A DNA stretch of 64,000 nt from Acanthochromis polyacanthus (taxonomy: Eukaryota > Chordata > Actinopteri > Pomacentridae): assembly GCF_021347895.1 (NCBI RefSeq), contig NC_067123.1, forward strand, positions 8,561,828 to 8,625,827, read 5' to 3'. This document shows positions 47,212 to 59,357 of the stretch, in pieces; the first letter of the stretch is position 1; each line of letters opens with the position of its first letter. The notes beneath the pieces are model-generated. The model made no database searches, had not been told where the DNA came from, and saw only the letters and a program-made list of their open reading frames with translations. Position numbers and translations under genes: made by a program.

Positions 47212-47257
47212 ATGGAAATTGCCTGGGTGACCCCAAAGTTTTAAACGGTAGTGTGTG

Positions 47258-47969
47258 TGAAGCATAAATAAGGCTAAAATAAACAAAAATATAATAAACT
47301 TTCAAAAAAGTTTGTGGTTGGATTTTGCTTTTTTTTTCTTCAGTTTTGACACTGGAATTCTCTTTCTTCTTTTAGTCTTCTTGATTACAAATACTCACTC
47401 TCGATGCAGAAAAATCCATATCAGTTGACTCTGACCTGAGTCGGCTGCTGAATTTATACCTTCTGGATATGCAAAGATGGTGACATTAACCAACATTTAC
47501 ACCAGATTAACTGAAAAGTTGATTACATGTCAGCTACCACAGTTTTAGCAGGAGTAAAAACAGTCTAAAAATGAGCTAATTCCATATAAAGCTACATTTT
47601 CACCACTTCAGTGCTCCCACTGAAACATATGCCAACATTTCCACACTCACATCCCACCGCAGAGACACGGCAGCCGGTGCACAAATTGCCATCACCTGAC
47701 TGTAATCCAGTATAGCTTAGCGGTGAGTTATAGCCCATTATTCCACTGCTATACAACAGGCTTCAGACTATGGAGGTGGAGATAGGGCTCCTCAGGCGCT
47801 CAGCACTCACACGAAGCTTATTCCACCTTGTGTGCGAGAGGCAGCCGGGGAGGACCTGGGCTGCTTATCAGCGTATATACTGGGCCACAAATGGAGCACC
47901 ATTGTGTGTGTGTGTGTGTGGAGGAGGAGTGTGCATCCATCCCAGAGGTGTCAGAGTTATCTCCCGAGG
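47258..47969. other. Non-coding DNA, no feature recognised
   Basis: No exon or repeat recognised. A short TG run lies near 47903-47920. Confidence 0.4.
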
Positions 47970-48090
47970 CCAGAAAGAAAGAGGGAGAGACAAGGCAAGT
48001 GCAAGACAGAGATGGATGGAGAGGCGGCGAGGAGGAGGGAGGAGACAGAGAGAGAAAGGAAGAGGGAAGAGGACGGAGAGTAAAGATGGA
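47970..48090. repeat. Purine-rich tract
   Basis: G/A-dominated plus strand with AGAGGGAGAGA, GGAGGAGGGAGGAGA and GAGAGAGAAAGGAAG words. It inflates ORFs of 83-116 codons in several frames (Arg, Glu, Gly-rich), none convincing. Confidence 0.7.
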
Positions 48091-48679
48091 GAGTAAAGTG
48101 CTGTCAGCCAGGTGCAGGGAGGCGTGTAAGACATGGTCAATGTGTCAGCGGATGCAGCTCTCACACACTTACATGTGAGCCGGACGGACACAAACACACA
48201 CAAACACAACAGCGAGGAACCAGCTGATGCCCGGCGTCGTCTTCCAAACTAATAGTCGACTGTCAAGTCAGAGTCACGGGAGAAACTATCTGTGGAAAAC
48301 ATGACTGAACTCAGGACAAACTCACCACTGAGGACTTGGGTGACATTGTATTATGTTTCTATATAACTGTCAAGCAAATTTACATGCTAACTTTTGAAAT
48401 ATTGCAAAAAATGTTGAAAAAATATGACACTAGCTGCTTCGGAGCAAATATCCAAGGCTTTGCAGTGCCGTCAGAAGGTGGCACTCTAGGCTACATGACT
48501 CTAATAAACAGCAGACGAAGCTGCAAACAGAATCAGCCAACTGCTAAAAAAAAACTTCAACAAAAGGAAGAAAGAAGCAAATCTTTGTCCATCTACATGA
48601 GAAAAATGATGCAAAATCTTGATGTTGCATCCTGTTCGAAACCAAAGACAATGAAGGATATGGAAACAGCTGATGTGAG
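48091..48679. other. Non-coding DNA, no feature recognised
   Basis: No gene recognised. The 115-codon plus-strand ORF at 48336-48683 has a Lys-rich C-terminal half but no domain I know. Confidence 0.4.
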
Positions 48680-50416
48680 TTAAATGTTCGCAACATCAGG
48701 ACTTACTAAAAAAATTGTTTCCATTTCCTACAATATAAGCCCCAAAACCTGTTAGCAGATTTGAAAAGCTAGTCATAGCCTCAAAACTGCCAAAATTAAA
48801 CCATTTATCAGAATCTGACACTGTAAAAGCACTAAGAATCTTTGGATTTTTAACTTTCCAATCATCCTTGAACCAGTGATGTGTGATATACAGTTGTGTC
48901 AGGAAGTTAAAAACCATCATATTTCATCCAAATCATTTAATTCCATGTGTCTCTTTTAAAATTTCACCCATAACAGTCTGCAGCAATCAGATTCGGTAAA
49001 AAAACAAAATTTTTGCATTTCTCAGGACAACCGAGGAGTCATTACTAATTCAACCGTCACCAACTATCATGTGACAAGAATTCAAAGAGCTTTCGGCTGA
49101 ACTGCAGGCAGTGTTGACACCGAGCACAGAGGAAACAAGTATAGAAACAAATGAAAAATGAACGCAGTAAAATATCTCTAGTTTGAGTCATAATTTTTCC
49201 CAGTACTGGCAACACCTGTGGGCACTTGGAAAATGTTTTATCAGAGTATTGATGCCTTATTGCTTTTACAAGCGTGTCAAACATAAGGCCCGCGGTTCAA
49301 CACCGGCCTGTTACGGTACGATTTTGTAAAGTGTAAAACTTACAGAGGTAAAAATGATTACTTCCTGTGAAAACATTTAAAGATGCTGAACATTGTGCGA
49401 TACGATGTTAGACAGTAGCGTCAGGACGACAGCGTTTGATTTGTTTGAACTCTATTGTTGATTTACTGCCACGACCTTTATGCATTTTTTCTGTATACAT
49501 TTTCTACATTTACAAGGCAGGGGGACAACTTACACTTCTTCCTTAATAGTTCCCACTTTAGTTTGTATGGTGTGGTGTCAGGATTACTACACAGATGTGG
49601 AAATGAATGTAAATTTAAAATCATTTCTCGATCTTGACAAGCTGTAAAATACTATACTGTTCAGTTCCAGACAGCTGGGACTAAATGTAGATGCTCTGTG
49701 ATCTGTAAGTTGTAATGCACAAATAATAAACTGAGGCTTCATGTTGTTGAAATTTCACTTATTTTGCTGTAGAAATTTCAGGTTGTTAATAATGTTCTAT
49801 AAAAAGATAGTTCATTAGATAAAAATTTGGAGTTGTTGATATTTATCGGTTATCATGTTCTGATTTTACTGGTCTGGCCCACTTGAGATCAAATTGGGCT
49901 GAATGTGGTCCCTGAACTGAAATGAGTTTGATGCCCCTGGCTGACAGAATAACCCTGTGCAATGCTGTTATTTTCTACATCCAGAGGAACCTGTGAAATC
50001 TGCGAATTTCCACCTATAGAAGAGTCGGTGCGATATCAACAGTAGTCATGTATATTTCTTGTTTTCTTTTAGGTTGTCCACTGATGTCCCTACATTTTTG
50101 CATCTCCATTGTTGCTACAACACTGCAAATGTCCCCATTAATAAAGGCTAATTTTATCATCTCTTACGTTAATGTTTTTGTAGTCATTTTTTGGTACTGA
50201 CGAAGCAAAGAAAATCTTTTTTGCTTTGTTTTGATGATTTATGGCATCATAACTTCATCATAAGGTTGCACAGAAGACATTTTTGAGTTATATCTACTTT
50301 CAGCCATGGTTGGTTTGTGTCCATAGAGGTGCAGGACTTATTGCTGCAGTGAAAAATGAGCCCACAGTGAGGAAAAATGTAACAGCAGCAGAAACTGCTT
50401 CAGGTTAGAAGGTTAA
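48680..50416. mobile_element. Second piggyBac-like non-autonomous element, with nested hAT-like insertion
   Basis: The right end is GTTAGAAGG followed by TTAA (50413-50416), a diverged form of the end at 16.5 kb. Homology to that element is visible at 48786-48830 (ACCATTTATCAGA), 49060-49215 (CATGTGACAAGAATTC, GAACTGCAGGCAGTGTT, GAAACAAGTATAGAAACAAA) and 50307-50400 (CATAGAGGTGCAGGACTT). The left limit is uncertain; a TTAA at 48680-48683 is a candidate. No transposase is present. Confidence 0.5.
49269..49939. mobile_element. hAT-like non-autonomous element
   Basis: The left part has GTGTCAAACATAAGGCCCGC and the right end, in reverse complement, CAGGGGCATCAAACTCATTT. Both resemble the CAGGGGTGTCAAACTCAT...GGCCCGCGG termini of a very common teleost hAT family. 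CTGGCCCACTTGAGATCAAA near 49875 is another family word. It is about 670 bases long without a transposase. No matching 8-bp target duplication was found, so the left edge may be eroded. It sits inside the piggyBac-like element. Confidence 0.7.
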
Positions 50417-51753
50417 ATCTTAAAATTAATATGTTTTGTGCTGTTGACCAGCATAACTCACACACACTGCGTTGAACTGATTAATTAATTAATGCTGTAA
50501 AAACTGAGGAGATTCATTCGAGTGTCTAAACATCACGGCTTAATCCCTTTCAATATTAATATAAGATCGAAAGGACAATGAAGTGCGTCCGATACAAGCA
50601 TCTCTTCCTGTGACCTGATTCTTTATCTTGGAAAAACATGCCCTCCCGTTTTAGCACCAGTGGTCAGAGGCAGCCGAATATTTCCCTGCATTCACGAGGA
50701 AACACACAAACACAAGCAGAGTCGGCGCTGGGCAGCAGACTCGAGCCGGCACCTGCTCCCTTGTCTGGACCGGTTGTGAACAGGTGAGGAAAAGCTCAAC
50801 TGCTGTGACAAGCTAAACACAACAACACCGTTCCTCTGGGAGGCACAAGAAAGGAGATGGAAGGAGGGTGGATGAAAAAAAGAGAAAAAAAAAAGAGAAG
50901 TAGGCGCCAGCTGGGATGCAGGTGGGCCCAGATTCTGTGCATTCTGCCTGATAATGATGCTAGAAGGGAGGGAAACAATGAGAGAAGACAGAGGAGGCCA
51001 AGAGAGAGAGAAAAAAAGGAAAGGAGAGAGAGCAGCTGATGGAGAGAGAAAATGTGCTGGAGAGAAAACAGACAGAGGAGGTTAGAAGTCAGCAGGTAAA
51101 TCCAGGAGGGAATAAAAAGATTGACACAGAGTTGAGTCCATCTGTGTCAGTCTCTGCAGCCCAAACTGACTGAGTGACCTCATGATCGACTGACTGGCAG
51201 AAATCCTGCTCTGATTACTGACAGACCGACAGAAGCCCGGCTGGGTTTATAAATCACTCGCCGGCTGTTTATTGTACTGAACACAAAACTGACTCTTAGA
51301 ACTGTCTGGTCAGATGAGTAATACTTATCTTTAACCCCTGTATAACCCCTAACAGTAGGATACAGTGATTAAACCCCATCCAGACATGCGCTCTTTCCAT
51401 TAATCTGACAGCATCTGACGCGCATGTCTGATCAGCATCCTGGTAATTTTACTATCGACTCACAAAGACAAACTTACAAGAACGAATCTGTAACATTTCT
51501 GTATCCTTTTCAACACATTAACTGATAAACATGCACACCTCTGAGCTGTGTGAGGCGATTTGAAGAATGCTTTTCAAACATTTCAACACAGATATTTGCC
51601 CAAAAAGAGAAAAAACTGTGAGCCTCATCCTTTCTTAACATCCACTGATGTATGGGTTGCAAAAATTCAAACACTTCTCATCTTAAAAATACAGCACCAA
51701 CATTTTGAAATCTACCAATTTACAAAACAAATTGAACATATTGATATTAATAT
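50417..51753. other. Non-coding DNA with a purine-rich tract
   Basis: A G/A-rich tract covers about 50855-50905 and 50965-51075, giving an Arg/Glu/Lys-rich chance ORF. Elsewhere nothing is recognised. Confidence 0.45.
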
Positions 51754-52024
51754 TTTAGGCCACTGACACTCAATACAGGTCACTCAATGAGGCAGCTCAT
51801 ATGCCACTGGGAATTAGAGTGAGCATCTTGAATCAAGCTTGGTTTTATAGATTTGCATTAGTCAGAGGTCATTAAATGTCACAGAAGGCTTTGTCATGGT
51901 GCCCATTTTTGAGCTAAATCCCCACAATACTCTCTGCTTGCCAGTACTGAACGATCTGCCTCCTCTTAGAAAATGGTATCAGAAATATAAAATATTTAAA
52001 AACTGTTAATTGGGACATCTCTAA
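51754..52024. repeat. Fragment related to the hAT-like element at 10.9 kb
   Basis: TTTTAGGCCACTGACA, AAATGTCACAGAAGGCTTTGT, GAAAATGGTATCAG and GGGACATCTCTAAATG correspond in order to parts of 11145-11488. The left terminus is not recognisable. Confidence 0.5.
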
Positions 52025-53763
52025 ATGCCACATCTATTATAAACCGGAATGCAGATTCTGCAGCAGGTCAGTTACTTGAGATTCATGAATAATGATTGTG
52101 GGAATAGATCAGATTTTTGACAAAACACTAACAGGAACTGAAGTTAATTTGTTGCTTCCAGCTGGTTGTAGGAGTCTTTCCTCTGAGTTAAATATCTGCA
52201 GCATCAAACAGCAGCAGTATCCATATGAGCATCTCTAAAGCGAGAAAGTTAAGTACCTTCACTAATTAGCTATAATTATAAATTATCCCTGACATGGAGA
52301 CAGGATGGATCCGAATCTAGCAGCAGGTCATACTATGTACTTTTCAGGTTGAGTACTGTTGGTAAAGTTGTAGTTAGATTATCAGGACATCAGAGGAGGA
52401 AATCACAAATACACTAGACTGCTAGTAATTGATCATTTTGGTTGGTTGCTCTTAGTTTGGATTAAGTTTATTAGTGCATTGGTACTCATTATACATCTCC
52501 TTGGAGTGTTTGGTCTCTTGTGTATGTCAAATATTGCATAGAAATGTCTGACAAAGGAATTAAAGTGTCTGTTTAAAATGTAGAATTCCACCATACAGCC
52601 AAAACTGTGTGGACATGTCTTGGTCAAAGCTCTTTACAGTTAATGGACGCCTTTATAGTGTTGCATACAGTGATATTTCAGCCCAGTGGTTCCCAAAATT
52701 GCATATTTTGTCAGCCTTTTCCTAATTTTTTCCCCTTGTGAAAGATTAAATTCTTTCATCTTTCAGATCAAAGAATTGAATAAAACCGAGCACGCTTCCC
52801 GAGCTTGTACAAGTACTCATCGCTCGGTCAAAGTCAAAAACAAAGAAGGGTCAAACGCTGCTCATGCTGGTGGGAAAATTACTTCATTTATTCAATTTTT
52901 CAAAGACACACTCGTTGCGACTAAGTAAAACAGAGCGTTAAAGGTGTGTATGTGGGCTGAGGAACAGGTACAACAAATTGTGCTGTTTTTCATCAGCCGC
53001 TGTTTGACAAATTACTTAGAGAAGGTTTTTTTATTTTATTTCGGGTCACAGTGTGAAGTTTAAATACAAAATATTCCATCATAATGACCTGTTTCTCATC
53101 CCTCACCTGTCAGCAGCTGCTTCATTCTGACATGCTTTGAGTGTATGATTAGTTTACTGACAGTCTTTATGTCTCATCTGTACTAACTGTCCTCTTACAG
53201 TTTGTCCGGCGCTTGGTGTCAGCTGTGATGTTCCTCCTAATGCATCACCGCCAATTAACCAAGTCAAATTCGGTTTGCTCTCGCTGTAGTTTGGCACACG
53301 GACACCAGACTGGTTCTAATTGTCTTTCTGAAGGAAACCGCTTGCGTCCGACTTCTCCTCTCTGATAGCTTTTCAACAGTAAACGGATCTACTAGGCTTT
53401 GATACTACACTCTGGGGATTTGCAGGAGGTGTTCAAAGTGTTTTAAGTGGTCCAAGTTTGGTGGAGTGTTCTGGCAGCAGGCCGGACCACCTGCTTCACT
53501 GGTCGGTTAGCTGATCAACACAGTGAAAGTGATTGTGAAAATGAGCTTTTCTTGATGATTCCTGCAGTTATTCTCTGCACAGCAAAGTTAATTTGTGTCT
53601 CGTTAATGTTTGATGCCAACAAGATGATACAGTGCTTATCAATCGTATTAGACCGCCTGCCATAAAAATGAGAAAACAGAAATATTTTAGAAATCTGTCA
53701 TGAACTTGTTTCAGACTAAGAATTGCATTGTTAGTTATTAGGCAAATAACAAACTCGAACAAT
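52025..53763. other. Non-coding DNA, no gene recognised
   Basis: No exon found. CAGTGGTTCCCAAAATTG at 52685 resembles a hAT-type terminus, but no partner end is seen. The segment near 53200-53380 lacks repeats and may be conserved non-coding DNA; this is unproven. Confidence 0.35.
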
Positions 53764-55040
53764 TAAATAGTCCTTATTCACATATTTTAATCAAAAATCT
53801 TAATATTTTGTTTGACTTGATAACGGCTTGCATTCTGCTGCCATTGTTTTTATGGACTTTTCCACAGTTTCTTGTTATTGAGTTCTAAATACTTTCTTGC
53901 TGTTCCCAGAGACTTGCTTTGGATAAAACTTTTGTGCCATCAGTTTTTGAATTCAATACATCCCAGATCTGTTCAACAGGATTCAAGTCTGGACTTCGAC
54001 TTGGCCGGTCCATCAGTTCTAAATTCTTGTTTCTCAGTCCATTAGTCTCTGAACAGCTTTGAAGTATGTTTGGGGTCATTGTCTTCTTGGTAGATGAACC
54101 CACAACCTATCAGGTTCAATCCAGAAGAGGTTTCGTTGTTAAACATAGCAATGACAATTAATGTGATTCGTGATCCATGATGCACCAAGATGTTGTGGTA
54201 GATCTTCTTGTTCATGACACCATGGATGTGAATTATTTTGCTCAAGTCTTTCCACAAATGGAACCACATACCATAATGAATTCTCCATCATGTTTCACTG
54301 TGGGTGCAATGACATTGACAATGATGACAATGCTGACCCAAGAATTCAAACTTGGACTCATCTGTCCAAAGTACCTTCTTCTGGTCATCTACAGTTCAGT
54401 GTTTGTGCTCCCTGGCCAATTTTAGGGATGTTTGGATGTTTGCAGGCCTCAATGATGGCTTCTTAGCAGCTATTCTTCCCTTTATACCTTGTTCCTTCAG
54501 TCATCTACTTATGGTCATTCTAGAGACTTTCTCAGATTCTGATCTAGAAGCATTTGTCTCTGCCTGAAGATTAGCAGTGGTCTTCCTTCTGTCTCTCGTA
54601 CTTCAGATCTTGAGGCGTCGGACATCTGCTTCAGCTAGCTTTCATGTTCAGCCTCTTCCTTGGCACATTTTGAAAAGTACCAGTCTTTGCAATTGAGTCC
54701 AAGGCATACTTGACCACACTGTGAAAACACTTTATGTCTCAAAGACCATCCAGCAACATGACGCGCTTTAATTCAGACTCTGTCTTTCTCAGTAAGTTCC
54801 CTACACTTCACCATCTTGAACAAGTTGAGGAATTTTAAACTGAATTCACTTTTTTTTTTTTTTTTACCAAATTTGAGCCAGCATACTGGAATTCTCTGAG
54901 AAATCAGAAATTAATCAAGAATAACATAAGACTAAACTTCTTTCTGTTCAGGAATGCAAGCAAATAACTGTGATGCGGCAACTCAATCAAAAAATAACAA
55001 CGTGTCTTACTACTTTTTTCAGTTTTTTTGTAAAACAGTA
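53764..55040 (-). mobile_element. Decayed Tc1-like transposon (limits approximate)
   Basis: The interval holds a minus-strand Tc1-type transposase pseudogene flanked by AT-rich sub-terminal DNA. Both sides share a GCTTGCATTC word in inverted orientation (53828-53837 and the complement at 54953-54962), as expected of long sub-terminal inverted repeats. Exact ends and TA duplications cannot be fixed. It is unrelated at close range to the other Tc1-like elements in the window. Confidence 0.75.
53885..54814 (-). pseudogene. Tc1-like transposase pseudogene
   Basis: Read on the minus strand, the gene starts Met-Val-Lys-Cys-Arg-Glu-Leu-Thr-Glu at 54814, a normal Tc1-type N-terminus, but meets a stop within about a dozen codons. 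Two later open pieces carry family signatures. EDNDPKHTSK, read just before 54050-54110, contains the second catalytic Asp. RSPDLNPVEQIWDVL, near 53960-54005, contains the last acidic residue (Glu). The frame changes between the pieces and ends at TAG 53885-53887. The product would be a DDE-type cut-and-paste transposase; in this state it is dead. Length agrees with a roughly 310-340 residue family protein. Confidence 0.85.
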
Positions 55041-57529
55041 AGTTTGAAAATTCATGGATAACAACAATAATTATATTTTAGCATAAAAATATCATTTTGA
55101 TTAAGGAGCTTGCACATACTGGTGGATTAACCATTACAGAAACATGAAAAATACTGTTTATTTCGGGCAGCAGTGGCAAACACCTTACACTGGGTGGTGA
55201 TCTAATACATTTGTTAAGATCTGTACACTGACCTCTTACTAGGCAAAGCCTAAATTTATAAAAACAAAACAAAACAAAACAAAACTGACTAGTAGATGAA
55301 GACACCAGCAGAAAAGCCAGTAAACTGATGTTCTCTGATGACCTTTAGGGGTCATTCTTTATATTCCTTGTAGATTTTCTCTAATAGTATTAATCAAACT
55401 ACAGAATTCAGGCTAAAACAGCCACTCCACCAGTTTTACTAACCAGCCATACAAGGAGCCAAAGGTCAAGATATCGCAGCCACTCCTGGATCAATTTTTG
55501 CTATTCTTTTTTTTTTTTTAAAAATCCATCCCTGGTAAGTCCTGAAAACGCAGCAGTGAACTGTTTGAATATCTGTTTAATTATGAGTGTCTGAGTCCAA
55601 CTTTTTTCTGCAGAATCTACAAAGAATTTGGAGTCGTTTGCTTTTCTTTACTGAAGAGTCTTCACGAAGTCTTTTAAATTGAGAGCATCATTATTTTCAT
55701 TCTATGGTGAGGTTTTCTAATGCTTTCCTTTTTAACATCAATTGAATTACTAAAGATGTAGTAATATTTAACCCTGGATGAAGGAACATAGGAGCACATC
55801 CTTTTGTTTATCATTTAGAAACATTATTAGTATTACAAGCATATTATCATAGATGTGCTCCTATGCTTCAAATATGGCTTTGATAATTAAATTTGAGGAA
55901 ACTAATAGTAGTTTGAAATGAAAATATGTACTTGACGTTCCTGATTTGATCTGCTTAACCTGGTTAAACCAACAGGATGCTGTAGGAACTAACCTAACTG
56001 ATCTAATTTTCTCCACTAGCGAGTCAACAGGAAGCACATGCTCTATGGAGCTTCCATTATTTATGGCCGTTATAGTAAAAATATGGACACCGGTATGAAC
56101 TTTTTATAAGAAAACAAGTGAAGTCCGTATAAGAAGGTTGGTATGAGTGGATGAAACCATAAAGGATGGTGGAAGAAGCACAAAAGTGCACTTGTAAAGT
56201 GGCATTTCGTTGGTGAAAGTCATTCCTAGTGTTCTATTGATTGGGGACGTTTGAAAGGGTTGTTTTACAAGATAAGAGAGCAGAAAAATCTGACAGCAGA
56301 AGTTTTGCAAGCACACAAAGCAGCCTGAATGCGAAGAGATGCACTCAAACTGAAAAATGGGACATTTGTGCAGCAACAGCAGCCTAAATCTGACTGTACA
56401 GCAACAGTTTTGAGCAGGAAAGGGGCGGATTTGCACCCAAACAGGAGCTATTTTAGACAGAGAAGGGTTTTCTGAACACAAAATGAAGAAATAATGCTGT
56501 CAAACTCAGAAATCATGTTCTTGAATTAAAAAAAAAAGAAAAGTAACTGCTTAACTCTCATTGTAGTCACTGTTAAGTTATGCATTCCAATTAAGTGCAG
56601 CAGTCTGGAGGTGTTTAACTGGACTAAATGTCACTGGGTCTGCAGACTTTGCTGTGATGTTGCCCACTGGTGCCCTGACAGTTTTAATGGCAGGTCACAC
56701 AGGACAAATCTGGACTCTCACAGCACAAAACGCAAAAATACTTTTATTAAAATCACAGATCTGGCGGCGTCCTCTTTGCCTTGTCAACTTTTCTTTCTAA
56801 AATGGTTTAATTGCTGCCATGATGCCACATTTGGTTGTTTTTTTTGTGCTGCTTAGATGCAAAACTAAAACTCCTGCCCCGGCCCTGACCTTCAAACACA
56901 ATCTTCCTTTAAACAGCATTTCATTTTTCAAGCCTTCAGTTTTGCCATTTCATTAACTACTTATGGCTAATTGTGGGTGTTAACGAGGTGGGATGTGACG
57001 AGCTTGGTTGTAAAATCACAACTTGATCGAAGACGACAAGTGGAAAGTAGTGTGATTAGTGTGTGCATGCTTTTAGAGGTTTTATAAATCGGGTTATGCT
57101 CTGCTCAAGGCGCACTTCCTTTTATAAACTTTGGAACAAATGCACATTTTTACACATCTGGCTGCAGGTCGTTTCCCGTTCGCCACATGACAGGATTTTA
57201 CTTGACGTCTCCAAGGTGAACAAGTGAAGAAGTGACAAATACAGTGGCGATAATGTGTACGTGGCTGAGGGGGTTTTAAAGGCAGAATAAGGGGAGGTGG
57301 TCCACAAACACACACACATACATGGAGATGGCCTCAGGCAACATGCTCTCTGGTCCATTAAATCGCAGCAAATGTAGCTATCAGGAGAATGTCAATAAGA
57401 TTAAAGACAGATCGGAAAGATCACCAGGATGGTATTAGCACGGCAGAGACTGACAGATAAATGTTCAGACTGAGAAATGTTCAGTCAGTCTTCTGCAGTC
57501 CCACAATTACATCATATGAATGTTGAATT
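55041..57529. other. Non-coding DNA, no feature recognised
   Basis: No exon or transposon end recognised. A (CAAAA)n run lies near 55260-55285. The minus-strand 125-codon ORF at 56104-56481 has Cys/Phe-rich sequence but no family resemblance. Confidence 0.4.
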
Positions 57530-58440
57530 ACAGACAATAACGAGTAAAAAGTATTCATTTACAAGTTAACTGTTAAAAAACAAAACAAAAACAGGCCAAA
57601 ACTGTAAATAATGCTCAAATCAGACAGTTTTTAAAAGTAATTACTGTTATTGTTTTTATTTTCCAAATTTTCCAGATGACTAGTATTCATTAATATATTA
57701 ACTGTAAAGAAACAAAACAAATCCAAAGAAAAACACGTGAAGATAAAAAAAAAACTTCTCAGTTCAAAACTGTAAATAATGCCCATATCCAATAGTTAAG
57801 AAAATATAAAAAAATAAAAATGAATTTAAAAAATGTAAAAAAAAAAGAGTAAAAATAAAATAATAATAATTATTATTATTATCTAAATTTTCCAGACAAT
57901 AACTGGTATTCAATAATAAAAAATTAAAAAAAGGTCAAATGAGTAACTAACGCCCAAATCTAACAGTTAAAAATGTATCTACTACTATTGTTATTATTAT
58001 TATTGTTGTTATTATTATTATTATTATTACTATTATTATTTATTGTTATTGTTGATATCATCCAGATAATAACTGGCATTCAATTATATGTTAACTATAT
58101 AAAAAAGAAAAACAAACAGGCGAATAACATCCAAAACAAGCTGCTTTTAAAATGCACCAACTACTACTACTATTGTTCTCCGAATTTTCCAGATAATTAT
58201 GTAGGATTGAGTTACAAATTAACTGTAAAAAAAATCCTTAAATAACACCCAAATCTAACATTTTTAAAAAATGAAAAATGTAACTACTCTTACTATTATT
58301 CTGTAAATTTCTCAAACAATAGCTGGTATTCACTCATTTGTTAACTGTAAAAAAAAATCAACCACAACAACAAAACCAAGCAAATTGCAATGCTCAAAAA
58401 CTTTGTATTTTTTTTACAACTGCTAATTTATTGATTAATT
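57530..58440. repeat. Degenerate AT-rich tandem repeat, about six units
   Basis: A motif GGTATTCAYT..., then TTAACTGTAAAAAAA, then CCAAATCTAACAGTTTT and finally TTTTCCAGATAATAACT recurs. Unit marks fall near 57530, 57682, 57901, 58072, 58198 and 58323, so spacing is 125-220 bases. Units are strongly diverged in length through A-runs and TTA repeats. No coding content. The ACTGTAAA words recall the family of the 17-23 kb region. Confidence 0.7.
57980..58050. repeat. (TTA)n microsatellite
   Basis: Imperfect TTA triplet run with GTT and CTA interruptions. It gives a poly-Leu start to an ORF at 57973-58245, which is not a gene. Confidence 0.9.
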
Positions 58441-59357
58441 TCTTTTCTATTTGACTGTAAAATTACACTATTTATTTTGTATTTAATTTAGCGAAAAATA
58501 TCAGTATTTGCAGATATGTGTTCTCATTTTCACAGTTTTTACAGTTTCTGAATGTGGCAGTATTCTCATTTTGAATGTATATCTTTCTGGAACCTTTGAT
58601 TCCAACCCTTTTCCAACCCTTGATTCTCTTTGGTATTTTCTTCAAAATACCAAAGAGGGGTATTTCATCACAGTTTTTGTGTTTTTTGTATCATTGAAAG
58701 CTGAATATAACTGATGTTTGTATTGTCAGTCAGAGGAAACAAGAACACAACTGTTGTTTTTTCTCTAAATGATGAACTGATTTATGATAAAAATCTCATT
58801 AACTGACATAATAAACATGTATAAATTGTATAATTCAGCCCAAAATGTCCTCCAAATTCTGCAAACGTAGAGAATGCAGATGAGAAAATCTGGATTCATG
58901 TGATGCTCAGAGGTTCCCTGACAGCGGTTTAACTATGCAAAGCGGTCTAAAGATGTTAAAAGCAGCGGAGTGTGAGGAGGGGCTTTACCTGTGCACCCAG
59001 TGAAGACAGCTCAAGTGCTTTTTACCGGACACGAGCTTTTTACATGACAGTTTAAATGAAACATTCCGCTCCGGGGTTGAGGTGTGTCTTTTAGAGTGCC
59101 GCGAAAGTCACTTCAGTGTGGCCGAGGAGGGGCGAGGCTGAGGCCGTCACACCTTTTCATTACTCAGTGTTTCTGACAGCTTATTGACCCCTCGATTCAA
59201 AAAAATCCCTCCCTTCAAAAGACTGGAGAGTCAGACAGGTTTAGCAGTGACGGAGACTCATTTATGGTGATTTTCATCTAAAATAACAGAGTTAGAAGTC
59301 CTTGTCCAATGAGAATAAGGTTTTTACCCTGTTAGCGTCTCCATGTGGTGTTTTTAG
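58441..59357. other. Non-coding DNA upstream of the eif3i-like exon
   Basis: I searched by eye for other eIF3I exons here and found none. The first 120 bases are AT-rich with CTGTAAAATTACACTATTT, a word shared with 61010-61030. Confidence 0.4.

Larger units (their letters stand above)
44898..47257. mobile_element. Tc1-type short element split by a LINE insertion
   Basis: The left end carries CAAGTTTGGGGTCACTTAGA (44909). The right end carries GGGTGACCCCAAAGTTTTAA then ACGGTAG (47226-47251), its inverted counterpart. I recognise this as the AAAGTTTGGGGTCACTTAG terminal repeat of a Tc1/mariner family in fishes. About 290 bases of the left side and 50 of the right remain around the LINE. With the LINE removed the element is only about 340 bases, so it was non-autonomous before the LINE inserted. 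It contains no transposase. Confidence 0.7.

Noticed and set aside
47770..48209. Four overlapping ORFs of 83-116 codons
   Set aside because: All derive from a TG run and a purine-rich tract; Arg/Glu/Gly-rich without domains.
48336..48683. Plus-strand ORF of 115 codons with Lys-rich tail
   Set aside because: Briefly considered as a fragment of a transposon protein, but no motif supports it.
56104..56481. Minus-strand ORF of 125 codons, Cys/Phe-rich
   Set aside because: No signal peptide pattern, no cysteine spacing of a known family, no splice context.
57973..58245. ORF starting with poly-leucine
   Set aside because: Artefact of the TTA microsatellite.
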